NCBI GenBank assembly: GCA_019218445.1
Contig: JAHUUM010000012.1
Location: 1 to 64,000 of the forward strand
From: Weeksellaceae bacterium TAE3-ERU29
GTDB taxonomy: Bacteria > Bacteroidota > Bacteroidia > Flavobacteriales > Weeksellaceae
Direction: 5' to 3'
DNA: 64,000 nt
Within the stretch, counting starts at the first letter, position 1, and the number at the start of each line of letters is the position of its first letter. This document shows positions 52,085-60,538 of the stretch, piece after piece. The notes under the pieces were generated by a model. The model was given only the letters and a program-made list of their open reading frames with translations, made no database searches and was not told the DNA's origin. Both the position numbers and the translations under genes were made by a program.

Positions 52085-52287
52085 TATATTTGTATTGAAG
52101 ACACCTAACAAGGTACTTCATGAGTGCTTGAATTGACAAGGAAGCCTAAACAAGGAGGCGAGAGCTAAGCCCACCAGAGAACTTAACGCACAGACGGGGG
52201 TTTTTGACCTATGTTCTTATTGGGATAAGTTGAAATACTTATTTTGAGGAATGAGAGGAGTTTATTTAAATTCCTCTTGTTTTTTCT
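52085..52287 (+). ncRNA. Structured small RNA, unit 1 of three
   Basis: The -7 box TATATTTG (52085-52092) is followed after four bases by a 5' hairpin GAAG-ac-ACC-TAACAA-GGT-a-CTTC (52097-52119). Downstream are CTTG-N6-CAAG, GCCT-AAACAAGG-AGGC and the string CCACCAGAG. A terminator AGAGGA-N12-TCCTCT plus T-run lies at 52254-52286. No open frame of note is present. It has the same start layout as units 2 and 3 but a longer, different body. RNA family not recognised. Confidence 0.6.
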
Positions 52288-52346
52288 AATATCCTACTTT
52301 CTACCCCTTATAAAAAAGACTTTCTTCGGGTTATAAAAAAGATTAA

Positions 52347-52466
52347 TATATTTGCATTGAAACATTAAACAAAATGTTTCTATTTGGTCATCGACCACCG
52401 AGCAGAATAGCGGTATAGTATCCCGAAGCTCAAAATAATAGGCTATCTATTTTTAGGTAGCCTTTA
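52347..52466 (+). ncRNA. Structured small RNA, unit 2 of three
   Basis: The -7 box TATATTTG (52347-52354) is followed after four bases by a perfect hairpin GAAACATT-AAACAA-AATGTTTC (52359-52380). A second hairpin TGGTC-ATC-GACCA (52385-52397), a body closed by GAGC/GCTC and a terminator GGCTATCTA-TTTT-TAGGTAGCC (52441-52462) with a weak T tract follow. Compared with unit 3, both the first stem and the terminator stem change sequence while keeping base pairing, as expected for functional RNA. Confidence 0.65.
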
Positions 52467-52490
52467 TTCAAATTGTAAAAAGTTAATTAG

Positions 52491-52634
52491 TATCTTTGTG
52501 TCGAAGTATTAAACAAAATACTTCTAGTTGGTCAAGGACCACCAGGGGGTGGGTTAATGCAAGGTCGGACGCAAGCGCCGAATGTTAAGCGAAATCCCCG
52601 AACTAAAGCATCTATTTAATTAGGTGCTTTTTTT
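52491..52634 (+). ncRNA. Structured small RNA, unit 3 of three
   Basis: The -7 box TATCTTTG (52491-52498) is followed after four bases by GAAGTATT-AAACAA-AATACTTC (52503-52524). A second hairpin TGGTC-AAG-GACCA (52529-52541) and a body closed by GGGG/CCCC around TCGG-a-CGC-AA-GCG-CCGA follow. The terminator is AAGCATCTA-TTTAAT-TAGGTGCTT plus a T-run (52606-52634). An alternative pairing CCACC/GGTGG (52539-52552) would exclude the second hairpin, so the RNA may switch. It shares ATCCC(C)GAA with unit 2. Confidence 0.65.
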
Positions 52635-52746
52635 ATTAACTCTTATACCCGACTTTCTAAGGCTTTATAAAAAGCGATGTAATAAAAAGTAATATACTCG
52701 ATAAAGATTTTATTCCAGTCACAACGTGTGCGTGTGTAGAATAAAT

Positions 52747-52782
52747 TATATTTGCTTTTACGTAACAAATTAGTTACATTTG
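52747..52782 (+). promoter_or_regulatory. higBA promoter with inverted repeat
   Basis: Two -7 boxes, TATATTTG (52747-52754) and TACATTTG (52775-52782), flank or overlap the inverted repeat GTAAC-N6-GTTAC (52762-52777). The repeat overlaps the proximal promoter 21 bases before the toxin ATG, the usual place for autorepression by the antitoxin. Confidence 0.55.
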
Positions 52783-52798
52783 CAAAAGATTTTATTGA

Positions 52799-53137
52799 AT
52801 GCGAACAATATACAGAACAGAGGAATTTTATAAGTTTTTAGAGGAGGCTAATACTAAACTAAAATCTAAGATAGAATATGTAAACCAAATTCTAATAACG
52901 CAAAAAATAATTAACTCGAAAATAGCAAAGAAACTAATAAATACAGATTTGTATGAACTTCGCATAAAATCAGGAAATGAGTACAGAATATTGACTTTTA
53001 CTATTGATAGCGACGATATTAACCAGTGTGAAAATATATTGTTTATTTCAGGCTTTCAAAAGAAAAGTACAAAAGATTACGATAAAGAAATAAAAAAGGC
53101 ATTCAAAATATTAGAGCAATGGACAGAAGAAAGTTGA
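52799..53137 (+). CDS. higB: HigB-like (Gp49/RelE superfamily) toxin
   Basis: A 112-residue protein with the RelE/Gp49 layout. L-I-N-T-D-L-Y-E-L-R-I-K-S-G-N-E-Y-R-I-L near residues 47-66 is the core beta-sheet region with catalytic-type Arg and Tyr. I-L-F-I-S-G-F-Q-K-K-S follows near 80-90, with a C-terminal helix. Family members cleave mRNA on the ribosome. The toxin precedes the antitoxin, the HigBA order, and overlaps it by 19 bases. Confidence 0.85.
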   Translation: MRTIYRTEEFYKFLEEANTKLKSKIEYVNQILITQKIINSKIAKKLINTDLYELRIKSGNEYRILTFTIDSDDINQCENILFISGFQKKSTKDYDKEIKKAFKILEQWTEES

Positions 53138-53433
53138 ATATAAAGAAAATAAAGGCGTTACCGACTATGAATGCGTATTTAGATAAGAAATACGGTAAAG
53201 AAGATACGCCTGAAAGAGCCGAATTTCATGCAAAGGCAACGGCCTACTATTACGGTGAACTAATTAGAGAAACCCGTAAAGAGAAAAACTTAACACAGGA
53301 AGCCCTTGCACAAAAAATAGGAAAGGACAGGGCGTATATTGCACGAATAGAGCAAGGCAAAACCGATTTACAGGTTTCTAACTTCATTTTATTACTAAAT
53401 GCCTTAGGATTGAATTTTAATATCTCTAATTAA
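53119..53433 (+). CDS. higA: HigA-like XRE-family antitoxin
   Basis: A 104-residue protein with a C-terminal helix-turn-helix: L-T-Q-E-A-L-A-Q-K-I-G-K-D-R-A-Y-I-A-R-I-E-Q-G-K-T-D-L at residues ~60-86. The N-terminal ~45 residues likely contact the toxin. It overlaps the toxin gene and should neutralise it and repress the shared promoter at the GTAAC/GTTAC palindrome. Confidence 0.88.
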   Translation: MDRRKLNIKKIKALPTMNAYLDKKYGKEDTPERAEFHAKATAYYYGELIRETRKEKNLTQEALAQKIGKDRAYIARIEQGKTDLQVSNFILLLNALGLNFNISN

Positions 53434-53453
53434 GACTATATCGTAAAAAGGCT

Positions 53454-53523
53454 TATATTTGTCTTATACAAACAAACAAACATCAAAGAGGAACATTTTT
53501 AAAAGAGTGTTTCTCTTTTTTTG
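53454..53523 (+). ncRNA. Candidate short RNA after higBA
   Basis: A perfect -7 box TATATTTG (53454-53461) is followed by about 20 unstructured bases with the repeated motif ACAAACAAACAAAC. A strong terminator AAAGAGGAACA-N12-TGTTTCTCTTT with a T-run (53485-53523) follows. The predicted transcript is about 58 nucleotides with no room for a protein. Its AAACAA repeats echo the AAACAA loops of the RNA array at 52085-52634. Confidence 0.5.
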
Positions 53524-53780
53524 TTGAGGTGAAAAATAAAAGAGAGCAAAAAAATATTAATGCTCTCTTTATCCCAAATGTTACCGAGTTATGGTAACGA
53601 CACAAAGATAAAGATTTTATTAAAACTGATGTAGAGGTAAGAAAAAAAAGACCTCAACTACTAAACGATAAAAGACACTAAAAAGCGAGCAAAAAAAGTT
53701 TTGTTGACACAAATGTTGCACAAATCGTAAACTAAAAAACCGCAACCCTTTAATAAATAAAAGATTACGGTTTTATATTG
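53524..53780. other. Spacer between the short RNA and ssrA, with hairpins
   Basis: AAAGAGAGC (53539-53547) pairs with GCTCTCTTT (53562-53570), and GTTACC-N7-GGTAAC (53580-53598) is a further dyad. The stretch AACCGCAACCCTTT...AAAGATTACGGTT (53737-53776) is a hairpin that, read on the minus strand, ends in a T-run and serves as the ssrA terminator. No gene is visible. Confidence 0.6.
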
Positions 53781-54180
53781 TGGAGTCGGCGGGATTCGAA
53801 CCCGCGTCCAAACAAGGAAATCATATGCTTTCTACATGTTTATTCTTTTCTTAGGTTTTCGAGCTAAATAAGGATAAAGAAATCCAGCATTTAGCCTTAG
53901 TTTCATAAAATTCGCTTAGATACAGAAACATCATCTAAGCTATTCCCATTTTTCTGTGCCACGAACTCAGACGCCATGAGAAGAGGGCATCTGCGTGACA
54001 TTTAGCTTCCCTACCTTGTAGGAAGATCGCCAAGACTTACTATAATTCAGTCAATTAGGCAGCTAAAGCGTAATTGTTGTTGCCAGTTAAAAAGTTGAAG
54101 TGTCTTATTAACGTGAGTACACAACATTTCACGACATGCTTACATACCACCTCGGCTTGCTGTCAAAACCAGTCGACCCC
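53781..54180 (-). ncRNA. ssrA: Transfer-messenger RNA
   Basis: A 400-base tmRNA. The 5' end GGGGTCGACTGGTTTTGACA and the 3' end with the T-arm GGTTCGAATCC and acceptor ...GCCGACTCCA (CCA encoded) pair to form the tRNA-like part. The tag frame at 54055-54084 reads G-N-N-N-Y-A-L-A-A-stop, so the appended peptide is (A)GNNNYALAA, as in other Bacteroidetes. A minus-strand -7 box TATCTTTG lies at 54206-54213. The RNA rescues stalled ribosomes with SmpB. Confidence 0.96.
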
Positions 54181-54315
54181 ATAAATTAATGAACTTTTCA
54201 GCCTACAAAGATACAAATAATATTCCAAAACGACATGAACTTAAAATTATTTTTATATAAAATAATTATTAAATATTTTTTCATACTTTTACGAAACTAT
54301 TTTGATTATCAAAAA

Positions 54316-54678
54316 ATGAAAGACTTTCTTATAGGACGAGCCAAAAGCCTAAAATTTGCTGTAAAAGGTATGTTTATATTAATGCGTACAGAACATGCTA
54401 TTATTTCACAATTAATTATTTTCTTATTTGTAATATTATTAGGTTTTTATTTTAAAATTACAAAGATTGAATGGGCTTTACAGTTTTTATGTTTTGGATT
54501 AATTTTAACTGCAGAGAGTTTAAATACTGCCATAGAAAAAATATGTGACTTCATTCACCCTGATTTCCATACTAAAATTGGTCTTATAAAAGATATCTCT
54601 GCAGGAGCCGTTTCTTTTGCTGTAACATTTAGTATCATTGTAACGATTATTATATATTATCCGTATCTTATACAGTAA
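54316..54678 (+). CDS. dgkA: Diacylglycerol/undecaprenol kinase family protein
   Basis: About 120 residues from M-K-D-F-L-I-G, the start typical of the family; the open frame begins at 54235 but the extra 27 residues are not family-like. Three membrane helices. R-T-E-H-A-I-I-S-Q and A-E-S-L-N-T-A-I-E-K-I-C-D-F carry the conserved glutamates, and I-K-D-I-S-A-G-A-V the Asp and Ala-Gly segment. Members phosphorylate diacylglycerol or undecaprenol for lipid-carrier recycling. Confidence 0.9.
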   Translation: MKDFLIGRAKSLKFAVKGMFILMRTEHAIISQLIIFLFVILLGFYFKITKIEWALQFLCFGLILTAESLNTAIEKICDFIHPDFHTKIGLIKDISAGAVSFAVTFSIIVTIIIYYPYLIQ

Positions 54679-54776
54679 GCCCTTACTATAAAAAAATTGT
54701 TTTTTAAATCAAATTATCACAAAATATTATTAAATAAAAAGAGAGTCAGGATTAGACTCTCTTTTATAAGTATAAG

Positions 54777-56681
54777 TTATATACGCTCTTTTTGTATTTC
54801 TTCCACTATTTCAGGATTTAATAGAGTTGAGGTATCTCCGTAATTAGAGAAATCTCCTTCTGCTATTTTTCTTAATATTCTACGCATAATTTTTCCTGAA
54901 CGGGTTTTAGGCAATCCTTTTACAAACTGAATTTTATCTAATTTAGCAATTGGTCCAATTTGGTCAGAAATAAGTTGATTAATCTCTTTTCTTAGATTAT
55001 CATGATTACGCCATTCTCCTGCTTCTTTAAGAATAACATAACCATAAAGTGCATTTCCTTTCACTTCATGAGGGAATCCTACAATAGCACTTTCTGCAAC
55101 TGCTTGGTGCTCGTTAATTGAATCCTCAATAGGAGCTGTTCCTAAATTATGTCCGGAAACAATTACTACATCATCTACTCGTCCTGTAATTCTGTAATAA
55201 CCAACCTCATCTCGCAAAGCTCCATCTCCCGTAAAATATTTACCCGGATATGCTTTAAAATAAGTGTCTATATAACGCTGGTGATCCCCCCAAATCGTGC
55301 GAGCCATAGAGGGCCAAGGAAACTTTATACATAAACTTCCTGTTACTTGATTTCCTTCTATTTCGTTTCGGTATTCATCCATTAAAACCGGTTGAATCCC
55401 CGGTAATGGTAAAGAAGCATAAGTGGGTTTTGTAGGTGTAATAAACGGCAAAGGAGAAATCATAATGCCTCCCGTTTCAGTTTGCCACCAAGTATCTACT
55501 AATGGGCAACGCTTCCCTCCTACGTGGTCATTATACCAATGCCAAGCTTCTTCGTTAATAGGCTCTCCTACCGAACCAATTACTTTTAATGATTTTAAAG
55601 GATATTTCTGAATAAAAGTTATACTTTCTTTAGATAAAGCTCTAATCGCTGTAGGGGCTGTATAAAATTGATTTACTTGATGTTTTTCTATAATATCCCA
55701 GAATCTACTAAAATCAGGATAAGACGGTACTCCTTCAAAAATTACAGTAGTTGCTCCATTTAAAAGCGGTCCATAAAGAATATAGGAATGACCTGTAATC
55801 CAACCTATATCTGCGGTACACCAATACACATCTCCATCTTTATAATTAAATACGTTTTTGAAAGTATAACCGGTATAAACCATATATCCGGCAGTTGTGT
55901 GTACCATTCCTTTTGGTTTTCCCGTAGATCCCGAAGTATAAAGAATAAAAAGAGGATCTTCCGCCTCCATTACTGTAGCCACATGATTGGCTTCAGCTTT
56001 TTCTACTAAGGGAGCAATCCAAAAGTCGCGATTATCTTTCATATTAATTGCTTCATTCGTTCGTTTCACAACCAATACTTTCTCTACAGTCGGACAATTT
56101 CCTAAAGCTTCATCAACAATAGGTTTAAATTCAATTGTTTTCTTTCCTCGGTAACCTCCATCTGAGGTAATTAACATTTTACAACCGGAGTCTTTAATTC
56201 TGGAAGCAAGTGCTGTTGCTGAGAATCCTGCAAAAACTACAGAGTGTATTGCTCCAATACGGGCACACGCTAACACTGCATAAGCTAATTCCGGTATCAT
56301 AGGTAAATAAATACAAACTCTGTCTCCTTTTTTTATTCCTTTAGCCTCAAGTACATTCGCCCATTTAGACACTTGCTTATATAATTCATTATAAGTAATA
56401 TGCTTTGCCTCTTCCTCCGGATTGTTTGGCTCAAAAATAATAGCTGTTTTGTCGCCTTTCTTATGTAAATGCCTATCAATACAATTTTTTACAATATTTA
56501 CTTTCGCTCCTTTAAACCATTCAAAATGAGCTTTTTGCATGTCATATTCATAAACTTTATCCCATGGTCTAAACCAAGTAAAGTTTTCATAAGCAATCTT
56601 ATCCCAAAACTTCTTAGGATTACGAATTGATTTCCTGTGTTTCTTAAAGTAATCTTCTAAATTTTTTATTGTATAACTCAT
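54777..56681 (-). CDS. acs: Acetyl-CoA synthetase
   Basis: A 634-residue AMP-forming ligase activating acetate. The phosphate-binding loop Y-T-S-G-S-T-G-K-P-K-G lies near residue 250, D-T-W-W-Q-T-E-T-G-G near 400, Y-F-T-G-D-G-A near 490. The C-terminal catalytic Lys is in T-R-S-G-K-I-M-R-R near 598. The N-terminal W-F-R-P-W-D and F-K-G-A-K-V-N-I match Acs. Length is standard; a single-gene unit. Confidence 0.95.
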   Translation of the reverse strand: MSYTIKNLEDYFKKHRKSIRNPKKFWDKIAYENFTWFRPWDKVYEYDMQKAHFEWFKGAKVNIVKNCIDRHLHKKGDKTAIIFEPNNPEEEAKHITYNELYKQVSKWANVLEAKGIKKGDRVCIYLPMIPELAYAVLACARIGAIHSVVFAGFSATALASRIKDSGCKMLITSDGGYRGKKTIEFKPIVDEALGNCPTVEKVLVVKRTNEAINMKDNRDFWIAPLVEKAEANHVATVMEAEDPLFILYTSGSTGKPKGMVHTTAGYMVYTGYTFKNVFNYKDGDVYWCTADIGWITGHSYILYGPLLNGATTVIFEGVPSYPDFSRFWDIIEKHQVNQFYTAPTAIRALSKESITFIQKYPLKSLKVIGSVGEPINEEAWHWYNDHVGGKRCPLVDTWWQTETGGIMISPLPFITPTKPTYASLPLPGIQPVLMDEYRNEIEGNQVTGSLCIKFPWPSMARTIWGDHQRYIDTYFKAYPGKYFTGDGALRDEVGYYRITGRVDDVVIVSGHNLGTAPIEDSINEHQAVAESAIVGFPHEVKGNALYGYVILKEAGEWRNHDNLRKEINQLISDQIGPIAKLDKIQFVKGLPKTRSGKIMRRILRKIAEGDFSNYGDTSTLLNPEIVEEIQKERI

Positions 56682-56888
56682 GTTAAAAGTATTTAGTTCA
56701 TCCTAAATATAGTAAAAAAATACAAATATTTTTAAATTAAATAAATATTAACTTCATATTTTAAAAAAAATATAGGATTTATTTAAGACTTAAATATTAT
56801 ACTCTATAACAAGAAAATATTTATTTTAAAAATAATTATTAAAATGTTAAATATTTTTATCTTAGTCTGAACCTTAACCATATAGAAA

Positions 56889-57110
56889 ATGTTGCACCGA
56901 ATTTTTTATCGGCTCAAATATACTTTCAGCTCCGGATTGTTGGGTGGAATTATTTTGTTATTCTTTGCAGAGTGGAAAAAATTAGGCATTTGGCTTATTG
57001 TTGTTGGAGCAACTCTATATTTTATTTGTGAGTGGCTTGAAAGAAAAACTAAGCCTAAACAAACTTATGACGCCGATGAAAACGGACACGCAAAACCTAA
57101 ATATCGTTAA
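56889..57110 (+). CDS. Small membrane protein, 73 aa
   Basis: Two hydrophobic segments (about residues 15-45) between a basic N-terminus and a hydrophilic C-terminus (K-T-K-P-K-Q-T-Y-D-A-D-E-N-G-H). No family recognised. It lies 24 bases upstream of the 249-residue membrane-anchored protein on the same strand, so the two are probably co-transcribed. Confidence 0.6.
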   Translation: MLHRIFYRLKYTFSSGLLGGIILLFFAEWKKLGIWLIVVGATLYFICEWLERKTKPKQTYDADENGHAKPKYR

Positions 57111-57134
57111 TTATTAACCTTAAATATAAATATT

Positions 57135-57884
57135 ATGACGTACATTATTCCATTAGCAATTATCGGGGTTTTCTTGATAATTTATCTCGTCTACATGAAA
57201 TTTTACTTTCCTAAAATGCAGGAAAAATATAAACAATTAGATAATGAATTTAATCAGGAATGGAATCAGGATAAAGAAGCTGTTTTAAGCGAATATCTTG
57301 ATGATCCCAACAAATTTAGATTAATCTCCGAAGTTACAGAAGGAGAGAAAATAATAGGTATGCTATCCTCTAAAGGATTACCTGATTCTCTAAAAAACAA
57401 AGCTAAAGAAGCTGTTATCGGTGCAATTACATTTACAAGTAAAGTAGATATGTCTTTATACTATTTAGTGGCAACAGACAAAGCTTTACACTACACAGGA
57501 TTTGACGGAGAAAAATGTTTTATTCATGAAGTCTTTGATTACAACCAAATTAGTGAAAGAAACATGACAAAAAATAAGTTTTCTTTCCTTTATAAAAATG
57601 AAAAAATTTCTTTCCCAATTGAAGAAATGTTGATAGGTTATCCTCGATTTAATATTCATGAATTCAGCCAAACACCTACCTCTAACAATCGTGCTACCAA
57701 TTATTTTGTACGTGAATATTTAGCTTACGAAATTACAAATAATTTAGAGTACAAAAATGCTAAAAGCTCTATTCCTAAAATGAATACAGATATGCTTAAG
57801 GCTTCTAAAGAACAAGTTAAAGACACTAAAATCAGAACTTACTTTATAGAGCAGTTCAAGCAAAAACTTGGTATCCGAGGATAA
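57135..57884 (+). CDS. Membrane-anchored hypothetical protein, 249 aa
   Basis: One N-terminal membrane helix (residues ~3-22) followed by a coiled segment and a globular cytoplasmic-type domain. The middle part (Y-Y-L-V-A-T-D-K-A-L-H-Y-T-G-F-D-G-E) recalls PH-like or bPH folds, but I would not assign it. It is followed by a clear bidirectional terminator shared with the convergent YfhO-family gene. Confidence 0.65.
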   Translation: MTYIIPLAIIGVFLIIYLVYMKFYFPKMQEKYKQLDNEFNQEWNQDKEAVLSEYLDDPNKFRLISEVTEGEKIIGMLSSKGLPDSLKNKAKEAVIGAITFTSKVDMSLYYLVATDKALHYTGFDGEKCFIHEVFDYNQISERNMTKNKFSFLYKNEKISFPIEEMLIGYPRFNIHEFSQTPTSNNRATNYFVREYLAYEITNNLEYKNAKSSIPKMNTDMLKASKEQVKDTKIRTYFIEQFKQKLGIRG

Positions 57885-57915
57885 AATCTTATTTTCAAAA
57901 AAATATAAAAACTAA

Positions 57916-57942
57916 AAAGTCCCACTTTTTTGGGACTTTGTA
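57916..57942. terminator. Bidirectional terminator
   Basis: AAAGTCCCA-CTTTTT-TGGGACTTT, a perfect 9-bp stem between the convergent genes ending at 57884 and 57947. Confidence 0.8.
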
Positions 57943-57946
57943 TTTA

Positions 57947-60538
57947 TTAAAGACTTCTCTCTTTATTCTCTCGCCATAAAAGAAAACCTCCACCTAAAAT
58001 AATCAATATAAATAGAATATTACTTGCTAAAGTTACTTTGTTTCCTATTTTCACGCTCTGAGGCTCAAAACTAAATATAATTTCGTGTGTTCCTTTCGGG
58101 ATTTCCAACCCACGTAAAAAGTAATTCGTTTTAATAATCGGGGTTTCTCTTCCGTCAATTTTGGCTATCCAACCTTTATTATAAAATATTTCTGAAAACA
58201 CGGCAAAACCATCTTCATTATTATTTGATTGATAAACTAATTTATTAGGCTGATAACTTTTCAATTGAATATTTGCAACTGAATTACCGGCTTTAAATTT
58301 GTCAGCATTCTCAACCACTGCCTGATTTTTAAAGTCAATTTTACCAATTTTTAAAATCGCATCGTTGTCATCTTTTGCATTAATTAATTCTTTTACAAAC
58401 CAAGCATTTCCCGCAACATAAGGATTTTGCAACTCTTTAGGCTCTTGTCCTCCACCAACAATCCAATATTTAGCATTCAACATACTAAGAATATTCTGAT
58501 ACTCATTCCCTTTCAAACCTAATTTTTGGTCTTGAATAGAATCTCCTGAGAAATAAACATCTATTATATTTTGAATATTCTGCAATTTCGCTCCGTGATA
58601 CCCTCCTACTGAATTTACAAAATATGAAGTAGAAGCATCGTTAAAGGTATTCGCCGCCTGATTAAATACTCGGTAATGACTTGAGTCTTCTTTTTTAAGC
58701 TCAGACAAAACTTTATTTGTAGGTATTCTATACGCAATCTGCATTATGTTCGGGTTTTGCTGTGCAGCTTGCATCATTCTGTCGCTCATTTCCGTAGGAA
58801 AAGGATTTTGCACCCATTGTTTCGGGATAAAGTTTTCATCGTTTAGATAACGTTTATCCACACTCCATAAATCAACCAAAGTTAAAAGGCAAATTCCCCC
58901 GATAACAATTTCTTTTTGTTTTAAAACTTTTAAATTATAAGCAATTAATAAAGCCAAAATTAAAACCACAAAAAATAAAGTTCGTAAAGTATCAGCTTTA
59001 AACATGGCAATTCTATCTGCTCTTATCGCTTTTGCCATTGCATCTGGCAACTGACTGTCTATCACAGATTCAAATGAGAATAAACTTCCGCCCATTAACC
59101 ATAAAATTAAAAGAAAAGCTACTACTCCACCACCCGCATAATACAATATCTTTTGTTTAAATTCTTGTGTTAAACTTTTATCGGTAAAGAATCTATAAAC
59201 GGCTAAAACGGCTAACAACGGCATAGTAAATTCTGCCATTACCAACACCGAAGATACCGCTCGGAACTTGTCATAAAACGGAACGTAGTCTATAAATAAA
59301 TCCGTAAACCATATTAAATTTTTTCCCCAAGCCAAAAGCATACTGAGCAAAGTAGCAGAAAACAACCACCATTTATAGCGTCCTTTTACCAAAAATAAAC
59401 CTAAAATAAACAGGAAAATAACGACTGCTCCTTGATATGCCGGTCCACTCGTAAAAGGTTGTTCCCCCCAGTAAGTCGGAATAGATTGAATATTATTTGC
59501 CAATGAATTTGCAATTTGTGAATAAACTTCCTGATAATTTAATCGGCTATCTTGTGCTACATATTGCGATGCCATTCCACTGGCAATTTCAGGAATAGAT
59601 TTTTCTAAATTCTTTTTATACTCATCTGTTCCGGTTGAACCTCCACCCATAAAATTCGGAATAAAAAGGTTGAGCGTTTCTAACTTTCCGTAACTCCACG
59701 CTGTGATATAATCTTTATTTAATCCTGAATGATTGCTGTGTTCATTCTGTAAAACAGTAACCGTATTTTTACCACGTGTACTGGCTTTACTATACTCATA
59801 AGTTGCAAAATAATTGGTGCTATTTAAACCCAAAGCCAAAACAATTGCTCCCAAACTCAATAAAGAACTGATTGCAAACGGCTTTAACTCTTTCTTCTTA
59901 ACGGCATCTATCAATTCAAATAAGACGTATAACGCCATTACAAAGCCAAAATAATAAGTCATTTGTGGGTGATTTGCCACCAATTCCAACGCCATAAATA
60001 AAACCGTAAGAATAAATCCTAAAATATATTTCTTCCTATAGAGCAATATAATTCCTGCCGCCAATGGTGCAAAATACGCAATTGCATGAACTTTTGCATT
60101 ATGCCCCGCCTCTATTATTATAAAAAAATACGTTCCCAGCCCAAAAAGCAACGCCCCAAGCAAAGCATACTTCCAATTTCGGAATAAAACCATTCCCAAA
60201 ATAAAAAATCCGCCAAATAATATAAAAATATAATCTGCCGGACGTGGTAAAAAACGTAAAACTTCATCTACTTTTTTAATGAAATTATAATCATATTTTG
60301 CTCCCGTTTGGTAAGTCGGCATTCCGCCGAACATCGCATCACTCCAATAGATATTTTCGCCTGTTTTCTTTTGGTAGGTCAACATTTCCTCTGCACTTCC
60401 TTTATAATTTACAATATCGGGTTGCAACAAAGCTTTGTTTCCCGAGACTACGGGCATATTATAAACCAAAGCAATCCCTGCCAAAATGACAAGTGCAATC
60501 AGCGAAAATAATATATTCTTATTTATTTTCTGTTTCAT
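57947..60538 (-). CDS. YfhO-family polytopic membrane protein
   Basis: An 863-residue protein with about twelve membrane helices in the first ~540 residues, an extracytoplasmic C-terminal domain and one last helix before the end. W-S-D-A-M-F-G-G-M-P-T-Y near residue 45 and A-G-H-N-A-K-V-H-A-I-A-Y near 145 are typical of Bacteroidetes YfhO-family proteins. These have a GT-C glycosyltransferase-like layout and may glycosylate cell-wall polymers or proteins. It overlaps the DUF4834 gene upstream by 20 bases. Confidence 0.85.
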   Translation of the reverse strand: MKQKINKNILFSLIALVILAGIALVYNMPVVSGNKALLQPDIVNYKGSAEEMLTYQKKTGENIYWSDAMFGGMPTYQTGAKYDYNFIKKVDEVLRFLPRPADYIFILFGGFFILGMVLFRNWKYALLGALLFGLGTYFFIIIEAGHNAKVHAIAYFAPLAAGIILLYRKKYILGFILTVLFMALELVANHPQMTYYFGFVMALYVLFELIDAVKKKELKPFAISSLLSLGAIVLALGLNSTNYFATYEYSKASTRGKNTVTVLQNEHSNHSGLNKDYITAWSYGKLETLNLFIPNFMGGGSTGTDEYKKNLEKSIPEIASGMASQYVAQDSRLNYQEVYSQIANSLANNIQSIPTYWGEQPFTSGPAYQGAVVIFLFILGLFLVKGRYKWWLFSATLLSMLLAWGKNLIWFTDLFIDYVPFYDKFRAVSSVLVMAEFTMPLLAVLAVYRFFTDKSLTQEFKQKILYYAGGGVVAFLLILWLMGGSLFSFESVIDSQLPDAMAKAIRADRIAMFKADTLRTLFFVVLILALLIAYNLKVLKQKEIVIGGICLLTLVDLWSVDKRYLNDENFIPKQWVQNPFPTEMSDRMMQAAQQNPNIMQIAYRIPTNKVLSELKKEDSSHYRVFNQAANTFNDASTSYFVNSVGGYHGAKLQNIQNIIDVYFSGDSIQDQKLGLKGNEYQNILSMLNAKYWIVGGGQEPKELQNPYVAGNAWFVKELINAKDDNDAILKIGKIDFKNQAVVENADKFKAGNSVANIQLKSYQPNKLVYQSNNNEDGFAVFSEIFYNKGWIAKIDGRETPIIKTNYFLRGLEIPKGTHEIIFSFEPQSVKIGNKVTLASNILFILIILGGGFLLWRENKERSL

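Noticed and set aside
52097-52634. RNA array as riboswitches or as retron RNA
   Set aside because: Each unit ends in its own terminator before the next promoter rather than leading into a gene, and no reverse transcriptase gene is present in the window.
53524-53780. Possible CRISPR-like or attachment-site repeats near ssrA
   Set aside because: The dyads are single and unlike one another, no repeat-spacer periodicity exists, and no second copy of the tmRNA 3' end was found in the window.
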